From positions 1 through 47,021 of the forward strand of contig CAUADW010000005.1 in NCBI GenBank assembly GCA_958427895.1: a stretch of 47,021 nucleotides of DNA. Direction: 5' to 3'. Source of the stretch: an uncultured Collinsella sp. GTDB taxonomy: Bacteria > Actinomycetota > Coriobacteriia > Coriobacteriales > Coriobacteriaceae. The position numbers and the translations under genes were made by a program. The notes under the pieces were generated by a model that did no database searches, was not told the origin of the DNA, and saw nothing but the letters and a program-made list of their open reading frames with translations. Below, piece by piece: positions 41,311 through 47,021 of the stretch (position 1 is the stretch's first letter; each line of letters opens with the position of its first letter).

Positions 41311-42732
41311 ATGGCTCATAACAACAAACCCGAAAGCGCAAACGAAGCGCAGGATCATTCCCAGCCGCTCGACGATGGCGGCCTTTTCTCCCTTAGCGAC
41401 GTCATCATGGCCGGCAGGCGTCAACTCACCCGCTCCGAGCAGCTCTTGGCCGCCGACACACGCCGCAACGCCCGCAACCTGTTTGCAAGCGCCAAACTGC
41501 TCGCGCTCGTCGTCATCGTCTCGCTCGCCATGGGTGTTGCCGCTTGGGCATTTTTGGCCTCGCTGAATATCGCGACCGATTATCGCGAGCACCACGTGTG
41601 GATTTACGCGTTGCTTCCCGTTGTGGGCGTTGCCACCGCATGGGTGTACAAAAACCACGGCCTTGCCGCCAAACGAGGTAACAATCTGGTCATCGACTCC
41701 GCCCTGGGCACACGCCTTATCCATATGCGCATGGCCGTCCTCACCTTCGTCTGCTCCACGCTCACGCACCTCACCGGCGGATCGGCCGGTCGCGAGGGGG
41801 CTGCGGTGCAGATTGGCGGCACCATCGCCAGCAACATCTCGAGCCTCGCCCACCTCAAAAAGCATGACCACCACGACCTCATGCTCGCCGGCATCTCGTC
41901 GGCCTTTGGCGCCGTATTCGGTTCGCCCCTTGCCGGAGCTTTCTTTGGCATGGAGATGTGCTTTATCGGCAAGATCGACTACACCGCGGGCATCTACTGC
42001 CTGGTCGCCTCGTTTACCGGCTACTTTACGTCGCTTGCCTTGGGAACCGAGTACGAGGCGAATGTTATCGCCAGCGTTCCCAACATGACACCACGGACGG
42101 TTGTCATCGTAGTCATCAGCGCCATCATCTTTGGTCTCACCGCACGTCTCTTTGCCTGGTCGGTTCGTACCGTCAAGAGCCTGTACGGCCGCTTTATCAC
42201 CAACTACATTGCTCGCGCACTCGTGGGCGCGCTCGTGGTGCTCGCGGTCTACGCGATGCTCGACGCCTGGAAGTATGCCGGCCTTGCCACCTGGCTCTCG
42301 GGCGCCGGGTTCGCCGGTAACACGACCCTTGCCGACGCAGCCATCAAGCTCGTGGTGACGGCGCTCACCCTGGGCGCCGGCTTCCAAGGAGGCGAGGTCA
42401 CACCCCTGTTTGGCATCGGTGCGGCGCTCGGCGGTTGGATCGGTTGCCTCGTCGGAATCGACCCCAGCTTTCTGGCGGCGCTGGGCATGCTCGGCGTGTT
42501 CTGCGCCGGCCTTAACGTACCCATCACCACCTGTATGATGGCCATCGACCTGTTCCACGGCACGGCTGCCGGGTTCTTTGTCATCGTGGCGTTTATCAGC
42601 TATCTCGTCGGCGGCCACCGCGGCGTATATCCCGCCCAGCGCATTGTCTCGCCTAAACGCCGTTCGCTTATTGTGGATGAGGGCGGTACGGTAGCGGATG
42701 CTATCGAGCGCCACAACGACCTGATAGAGTAG
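41311..42732 (+). CDS. ClC-family chloride or fluoride channel/antiporter
   Basis: 473 residues with about ten membrane segments. GGSAGREGAAVQIGG is the ClC GREG motif; SSAFGAVFGSPLAGAFFGME and GAGFQGGEVTPLFGIGAALG are the other conserved loops. The site of the usual GSGIP motif reads AKRGNNLVIDSAL; GN at this place is a feature of fluoride-exporting CLC-F proteins, so this may be a fluoride/proton antiporter. That is an inference from two motifs. A 60-residue cytoplasmic N-terminus precedes the first helix. The ATG follows AAAGAGGAA. It is transcribed away from moeA. Confidence 0.87.
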   Translation: MAHNNKPESANEAQDHSQPLDDGGLFSLSDVIMAGRRQLTRSEQLLAADTRRNARNLFASAKLLALVVIVSLAMGVAAWAFLASLNIATDYREHHVWIYALLPVVGVATAWVYKNHGLAAKRGNNLVIDSALGTRLIHMRMAVLTFVCSTLTHLTGGSAGREGAAVQIGGTIASNISSLAHLKKHDHHDLMLAGISSAFGAVFGSPLAGAFFGMEMCFIGKIDYTAGIYCLVASFTGYFTSLALGTEYEANVIASVPNMTPRTVVIVVISAIIFGLTARLFAWSVRTVKSLYGRFITNYIARALVGALVVLAVYAMLDAWKYAGLATWLSGAGFAGNTTLADAAIKLVVTALTLGAGFQGGEVTPLFGIGAALGGWIGCLVGIDPSFLAALGMLGVFCAGLNVPITTCMMAIDLFHGTAAGFFVIVAFISYLVGGHRGVYPAQRIVSPKRRSLIVDEGGTVADAIERHNDLIE

Positions 42733-42819
42733 ACGTAAGTATTCGCCGTGCAGCCACAATCGGGGACAATTCGACCTGAGCGCGACCGCACCGTCACGTC
42801 ATACGCCGGGAGTCGCCCC

Positions 42820-43782
42820 ATGCACGCAACTGATTTTGGTCGCACGCTCATCATCGCCAACTCAGCCGCCCAATCGGGTGCGGCGCGCGAAGTTGCCGAG
42901 CGCCTGCAGCGCTTTTTGGACATGACCGCGCGCTCATCCCAGTTTGATCTGGTGCTGACCGAGCGCATGGGACAAGCCAAGGAACTTGCCGCACGGGCCC
43001 AGGGCTACCGCACGGTTATCGCACTCGGCGGCGACGGCGTGATCCACGAGGTCGTCAATGGCTTGATGGCGCCAGAAGAAACGGTTCGACCGGCGCTTGC
43101 CGTCCTGCCCGTAGGCTCCGGCAATGATTTTGCCCAGACCCTCGGTATCGACGATTTCTCCGGCAAGGATTTTGCCGCGCTGCTCACCTGCGAGCTGCAG
43201 CGTCAGGATATCGGACGCATTCGCTCATGGAACCCCGCAAGCGGCAGAGGCGAGGCGACCGTCGAGTACTACGACCAGACGCTTTCGGTCGGTATCGATG
43301 CCGCCATCGGCCTGGGCACCACCGAGCTGCGAAAAAAGACGGGGCTCGCCGGCGCTCCGCTCTACACCCTATCGGGACTTGAGCAGTTTGGCCTACGCTA
43401 TCGCAACTACCCCATGACGGTCAGCTTTGACGGCGCGCCCGCCGAGCGCGTGAGGGCGATCATCATGGCGATTCAGCTGGGGCCCACCTATGGCTCGGGC
43501 TATCGCATCTGCCCCGATGCCGACCCCTGCGACGGCATGCTCGACGTTTGCTACGCCTGCGGCCCCGTCCCCCGTGCGGTCGCGCTTCCCATGTTCCTTT
43601 CGGCCAAAGATGGCCACCATACCAAGCTGCCACCGGTTCGCATGCGCCGCTGTCGCCATGCCGAGCTTACCTTTGAGGAGCCAGACTACCCCATCCAGGC
43701 CGACGGCGAGCCCATCGTCGCCTCGCGCATCGAGGTGGACGTCCTCGGCGGAGCCCTCCACGTCTGGCACCCAACCCACTAA
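42820..43782 (+). CDS. Diacylglycerol/lipid kinase-like protein (YegS/DgkB family)
   Basis: 320 residues. VIALGGDGVIHEVVNGL is the nucleotide motif and VLPVGSGNDFAQTLGI the second. The C-terminal beta domain has MAIQLGPTYGSGYRICPDAD and IQADGEPIVASRIEV. Members phosphorylate diacylglycerol or related lipids in membrane phospholipid recycling. The ATG at 42820 follows GGGAG; a GTG at 42748 would extend the N-terminus into a stretch that does not look like the family. 87 bases after the ClC gene, so possibly co-transcribed, and ended by palindromic repeat copy 3. Confidence 0.88.
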   Translation: MHATDFGRTLIIANSAAQSGAAREVAERLQRFLDMTARSSQFDLVLTERMGQAKELAARAQGYRTVIALGGDGVIHEVVNGLMAPEETVRPALAVLPVGSGNDFAQTLGIDDFSGKDFAALLTCELQRQDIGRIRSWNPASGRGEATVEYYDQTLSVGIDAAIGLGTTELRKKTGLAGAPLYTLSGLEQFGLRYRNYPMTVSFDGAPAERVRAIIMAIQLGPTYGSGYRICPDADPCDGMLDVCYACGPVPRAVALPMFLSAKDGHHTKLPPVRMRRCRHAELTFEEPDYPIQADGEPIVASRIEVDVLGGALHVWHPTH

Positions 43783-43790
43783 CCCCACCT

Positions 43791-43859
43791 AAGTTGCGGT
43801 GAAATAGGGACTGTTTATGCAGCTATAACCGCAAAACAGTCCCTATTTCACCGCAACTT
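43791..43859. repeat. Palindromic repeat, copy 3
   Basis: 26-bp perfect arms (43791-43816 and 43834-43859). It reads AAATAGGGACTG where copies 1 and 2 read AAATACGGACTG, and the other arm changes with it (CCCTATT versus CCGTATT), so pairing is kept. It separates convergent genes. Confidence 0.9.
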
Positions 43860-43868
43860 ATGAGGAGG

Positions 43869-44249
43869 CTATTCGTCGCTGCCCGGCTTGCGACGGTTGG
43901 CCTTTTTAATCGCGTTGAAGTGCTTGTCGTTGAGCCTGCGCTGGCGCGATCGCTGAGGCACCTTGGTCTTGACGCGACGGCGCGGTGGACGCCCGCGACG
44001 CTCAAGCTCTGCCCTCAGCTTACGCAGGCAGCTGCTACGATTCTGGAACTGACTGCGGCTCTCGCGCGCCGTCACGGTAATTCCCGAAGGGATATGTTTC
44101 ATGCGTACCGCCGAGTCCGTCGTGTTCACGCCCTGTCCGCCCGGACCCGTCGCGCGAAACACCTGCACCTCGCAATCGCGCGCCAACTCCTCGACCGACA
44201 TCTCGGCATAGCGCGCATACTCGCGCCATCCCATCTTGTTCTCATCCAT
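43869..44249 (-). CDS. Release-factor-like GGQ protein (RF-1 domain, ArfB/PrfH type)
   Basis: 126 residues with FRATGPGGQGVNTTDSAVRM, including the GGQ that triggers peptidyl-tRNA hydrolysis, and a basic C-terminus (RRGRPPRRRVKTK ... NRRKPGSDE) like the ribosome-binding tail of ArfB. No codon-recognition domain is present, so it should rescue stalled ribosomes or act on a special substrate. VNTTDSAVR is closer to RF1/RF2 than to ArfB. The ATG at 44249 follows GAAGG; upstream in-frame residues run through the xpt terminator palindrome and are unlikely to be coding. Confidence 0.85.
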   Translation of the reverse strand: MDENKMGWREYARYAEMSVEELARDCEVQVFRATGPGGQGVNTTDSAVRMKHIPSGITVTARESRSQFQNRSSCLRKLRAELERRGRPPRRRVKTKVPQRSRQRRLNDKHFNAIKKANRRKPGSDE

Positions 44250-44270
44250 ATCAGCACCTTCCCTCATACA

Positions 44271-44304
44271 AAAAATGTGACAAAGGGACAGTCCCTTTGT
44301 CACA
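44271..44304 (-). terminator. Terminator of xpt
   Basis: A perfect 14-bp stem (TGTGACAAAGGGAC and its complement, 44276-44304) followed on the minus strand by TTTTT (44275-44271). It shares a GGGAC/GTCCC centre with the palindromic repeats but differs in its arms. Confidence 0.88.
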
Positions 44305-44332
44305 TCGCATACCAATCGCTTGTGTTGCGCAC

Positions 44333-44911
44333 CTAGGCGAACGTGATCTCGCCGTTCTCGCAGTCCATTTCGGCGATACGGGCCAGGCTCTCAACGCGGA
44401 AGCCGCGCTCGCGGAGCTTATCGCCACCGCCCTGGAAACCCTTCTCCACGGCAATGCCAATGCCGGCAACCTCGGCGCCCGCAGCCTCGCAGATCTTGAT
44501 AAGACCCTCGAGCGCGCAGCCGTTGGCCAAAAAGTCGTCGATAATCAGGACCTTGTCGCCCTCGGACAGGAAGCGCTTACCCACGATAACCGGGTACTCC
44601 TTCTGCTTGGTAAAGGAGTAAATGGTCGTGGCATACTGCTCGCCGTCAAGGTTGATGGACTGTGCCTTCTTGGCAAAGACCACCGGCACGCCGCCAAAAT
44701 GCTGAGCTGCAATGCAGGCCATACCAATGCCCGAAGCCTCGATCGTCAGGATCTTGTTGATCTCGACACCCTCGAACAGACGGGCCCACTCGGCACCCAT
44801 GTGGTCGAACAGCTCAACGTCGCACTGGTGGTTGAGGAAGGCATCAACCTTAAGGACGTTACCGGCCTTTACGATGCCGTCATGGCGAATACGATCCTCA
44901 AGCTCCTGCAT
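44333..44911 (-). CDS. xpt: Xanthine phosphoribosyltransferase
   Basis: 192 residues. VDAFLNHQCDVELFDHMG and LTIEASGIGMACIAAQHFG match Xpt; KVLIIDDFLANGCALEGLI is the PRPP-binding loop. It makes XMP from xanthine and PRPP in purine salvage. The ATG is preceded by AAGGGGTTG. The 150 bases upstream show no purine riboswitch core, in contrast to xpt of many Firmicutes. Terminated by the hairpin at 44271-44304. Confidence 0.93.
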   Translation of the reverse strand: MQELEDRIRHDGIVKAGNVLKVDAFLNHQCDVELFDHMGAEWARLFEGVEINKILTIEASGIGMACIAAQHFGGVPVVFAKKAQSINLDGEQYATTIYSFTKQKEYPVIVGKRFLSEGDKVLIIDDFLANGCALEGLIKICEAAGAEVAGIGIAVEKGFQGGGDKLRERGFRVESLARIAEMDCENGEITFA

Positions 44912-45070
44912 GGCGCAACCCCTTCTCGCGGCAACGATACCGCGCGATTAATAAACGTTGTTCGATAGTCTACCACGGACCGACCCCCGCCCGCCCCACA
45001 AGCCGCATCGCACTATAAAGCTGCAAGACCAGCAGTTGGGCCCGATTCGTGGCAAGCCTGTCTCCACAAG

Positions 45071-46375
45071 CTAATGGTGGGCGCGCATCCTCACCAAACG
45101 CACCATGGCGAGCGCAAAGCCCACAGCGGCCACAGCCATGAGCACGTAGAACACCGAGCGAAAGCCGAACAGGAACACATCCGGACGTCCTGCAACAAAA
45201 CTGGTCACGGCCTCACCCATCGCCACGCTCATCTGCCCATATAGGATATGTGATGCCGCCGTAATGCCCACTGCCATACCCGCATAGCGCGCCAAGCTGC
45301 CCAAGCTGCCCGCAAAACCGAGCGCCTCGCGCGGGGCCGAACCCATATACAACGAGTTGTTGGGGCTCTGGAAAATCGACGTGCCACACGACATAAATGC
45401 GACGCAGCACACGATCACAGGGATAGAAGAGTGCTCGTCGAGCGTGCTTACCGCAAAGAGACCGCACACGTACACGCCCAGGCCAACCGCCGTAGGACCT
45501 TCGCAGCCAGCACGGTCCGAAACCGTACCCGAAAGCGGACCGATAAAAGCATTCACCATTGGCAGCGCCAAAAACAGCAGGCCCGAAACGTCAGACCCAA
45601 ACCCATGCGCGTCCTGAAAATAGAACGGAAGAATAAACTCGGATGCACCGATGCCAACAAACACGATGAGCATGCAGGCAAGGTTGATGGTAAAGGCCGA
45701 ATTTGCAAAGCAGCGACGCGCGGCCTCCGCCAGCGACATGGGGCGCTCGCCGGCCTCCGGCTTAACATGCGGCAGCGTGTAGAGCCCCACGATAAACGAG
45801 ATGACGCCAATGGGCAGGTTGATGAGGAAGATGCTCTCCCAGGGAAAGCGTGCCACCAGCATGCCGCCGAGCACGGGACCACACATCATGCCGAGGGCCA
45901 CGAAGGTCGCGAGAATACCCATGGCACGACCGCGCTCGCGCGCCGGAAACGATTCGGTGATGATACCCATGTTGTTAGCCATGGCCGCCGCGCAACCGAC
46001 GCCCTGAACAATGCGTGCCAAAATAAGAACTTCGAGCGAGGCCGAAAGGCCGCACAGCAGCGAACCGACCGAAAAGACGATGACGCCCAGCTGGAACACA
46101 TTCACCTTGCCGCGCACGTCACCCAGACGTCCAAACGGCAACATAGCCACGCATGTCGCAAGCAGATACACCGAACTCACCAGCTGAATGCGATCGAGAC
46201 CCACGCCCAGCTCCTTTTGCATCACGGGCAGCGCCACGGTCACGACGGTCGAATCCAGACACACCATAAACGTCATGATGAGCACGGTAAACAGAATCGC
46301 CCATTTATTCTTGCCATGGGTGTCGCCCTCTAGGGCAATATGCTCGCGGCGCAGCTGCTCTGCAGTTTTGTCCAT
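45071..46375 (-). CDS. MFS transporter, DHA2-type (multidrug efflux-like)
   Basis: 434 residues. FMVCLDSTVVTVALPVMQKE is the DHA2 first helix, FGRLGDVRGKV the loop 2-3 motif A, and MMCGPVLGGMLVARFPWESI the antiporter motif C. Twelve or more membrane segments are seen. Substrate unknown; efflux by proton exchange is the family rule. Start at 46375 behind AAAGG; the codon two before it is the alternative. It probably has its own promoter after the terminator at 46402-46448. Confidence 0.88.
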   Translation of the reverse strand: MDKTAEQLRREHIALEGDTHGKNKWAILFTVLIMTFMVCLDSTVVTVALPVMQKELGVGLDRIQLVSSVYLLATCVAMLPFGRLGDVRGKVNVFQLGVIVFSVGSLLCGLSASLEVLILARIVQGVGCAAAMANNMGIITESFPARERGRAMGILATFVALGMMCGPVLGGMLVARFPWESIFLINLPIGVISFIVGLYTLPHVKPEAGERPMSLAEAARRCFANSAFTINLACMLIVFVGIGASEFILPFYFQDAHGFGSDVSGLLFLALPMVNAFIGPLSGTVSDRAGCEGPTAVGLGVYVCGLFAVSTLDEHSSIPVIVCCVAFMSCGTSIFQSPNNSLYMGSAPREALGFAGSLGSLARYAGMAVGITAASHILYGQMSVAMGEAVTSFVAGRPDVFLFGFRSVFYVLMAVAAVGFALAMVRLVRMRAHH

Positions 46376-46401
46376 ATCCATCCTTTCGAGTAGCCCAACG
46401 C

Positions 46402-46448
46402 AAAAACGGGGCCCCGATCGCCTGCGAACAGTCGCGATCGGGGTCCCG
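46402..46448 (-). terminator. Terminator of the sulfhydrylase gene
   Basis: A 15-bp stem with one wobble (46407-46421 with 46434-46448) followed on the minus strand by TTTTTG. It lies between the partial gene at 46516 and the MFS gene. Confidence 0.88.
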
Positions 46449-46515
46449 CCTACGGAATCGGAACGAAAGGTCGCCGAAGCTTTCTGCCAGCATCGGCACC
46501 TTGTAGGAAGCTAGC

Positions 46516-47021
46516 CTAGCACTGCTCGAGTGCCTGCTCAAGGTCGGCAATCAGATCGGCCGTGTCCTCGAGACCGCACGACAGGCGCACCATGTCGGCG
46601 GAGATGCCACAGGCGATGAGCTCTTCATCGTTCATCTGGCGATGCGTGGCGTTAGCAGGATGCAGGCAGCACGTGCGGGCGTCGGCCACGTGCGTGGCGA
46701 TCTGGGCGAGCTTGAGGCTCTTCATAAAGGTCTCGGCCGCCGCACGACCACCGTTAAAGCCAAAGCTCACAACGCCGCAGGTACCGTTGGGCATGTACTT
46801 CTGAGCGATGTCATAGTACTTATCGCCCTCCAGGCCCGGATAGCTCACGAAGCGTACCTTGGGATGGCTCTGCAGGAACTTGGCAACGGCCAGGCCGTTC
46901 TCACAATGACGCGGCATGCGCACATGCAGGCTCTCGAGGGAACTGTTCAGGAAGAAGGCCGCCTGCGGGTTCTGCATGGGGCCGAGGTCGCGCATGAGCT
47001 GAGCGGTTGCCTTGGTAATGA
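46516..47021 (-). CDS. O-acetylhomoserine sulfhydrylase-like enzyme (Cys/Met metabolism PLP family), 5' part outside window
   Basis: The C-terminal 168 residues are inside the window, reading in frame from the edge with ITKATAQLMRDLGP. MRDLGPMQNPQAAFFLNSSLE, RMPRHCENGLAVAKFL and the terminal MVRLSCGLEDTADLIADLEQ are typical of MetY/MetZ-like enzymes. They join O-acetylhomoserine with sulfide to homocysteine. The active-site Lys lies upstream and is not visible. Other members of the family (cystathionine gamma-synthase or lyase) cannot be fully excluded. Confidence 0.88.
   Translation of the reverse strand, partial: ITKATAQLMRDLGPMQNPQAAFFLNSSLESLHVRMPRHCENGLAVAKFLQSHPKVRFVSYPGLEGDKYYDIAQKYMPNGTCGVVSFGFNGGRAAAETFMKSLKLAQIATHVADARTCCLHPANATHRQMNDEELIACGISADMVRLSCGLEDTADLIADLEQALEQC

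Noticed and set aside
44912..45070. Purine riboswitch in front of xpt
   Set aside because: The conserved loops and the three-stem layout were not found.
1..47021. CRISPR arrays, insertion sequences, prophage genes or rRNA
   Set aside because: No regularly spaced repeats, transposase motifs, phage genes or rRNA sequence were seen.

Overview
The window is GC-rich bacterial chromosome that reads as a gut anaerobe of the Coriobacteriia, most likely Collinsella or a close relative. This is an inference from the gene content (a complete formate hydrogenlyase, selenoproteins, strict-anaerobe enzymes) and the codon and GC style. I could not run a database search. Almost everything from 1 to 41100 is on the minus strand, so transcription runs from high to low coordinates.

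Layout. 1-2086: a molybdopterin oxidoreductase cut by the window edge. 2209-17625: one long formate hydrogenlyase (FHL-2 type) operon, in transcription order: HydN-like ferredoxin, FdhF (UGA selenocysteine), HyfA, HyfB, HyfC, HyfD, HyfE, HyfF, HycE, HycF, HycG, HycH, HycI and a FocA-type channel, closed by a terminator. 17626-18053: a palindrome-rich divergent control region. 18054-18846: a RelB/DinJ-like antitoxin with a PIN toxin. 18988-19989: an AbiEi/endonuclease-like protein flanked by two copies of a palindromic repeat. 20323-20479: tRNA-Gly and tRNA-Pro behind a consensus promoter. 20571-21929: BrnQ.

22007-35253 is a same-strand block with short gaps or overlaps. In transcription order it holds a 2-hydroxyacyl-CoA dehydratase/double-cubane-type protein, a five-gene peptide/nickel-type ABC transporter, a second double-cubane-type protein, its activase ATPase, a glycosyltransferase overlapping selD, selD (itself an in-frame UGA selenoprotein), yedF, a DUF3343 protein and a cysteine desulfurase. 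It ends in a strong terminator. A 22-codon leader ORF, hairpins and an intrinsic terminator lie in front of it. 35684-41100: molybdenum genes moeA, mogA and modABC, with an unusual extracellular extension on ModB. 41311-47021: a ClC-type channel, a diacylglycerol-kinase-like protein, a GGQ release-factor-like protein, Xpt, an MFS exporter and a partial O-acetylhomoserine sulfhydrylase.

How it fits together. Formate hydrogenlyase needs molybdenum cofactor and selenocysteine in FdhF and nickel in HycE. The window holds molybdate uptake and molybdenum insertion, selenophosphate synthesis and selenium carriers, and an ABC importer of the nickel/peptide class, so it reads as a hydrogen-production and trace-element region. 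The least explained part, and my candidate for something undescribed, is the DCCP-activase-glycosyltransferase-SelD-YedF-DUF3343-desulfurase block and its leader. hypABCDEF and selA/selB/selC are not in the window and must lie elsewhere.
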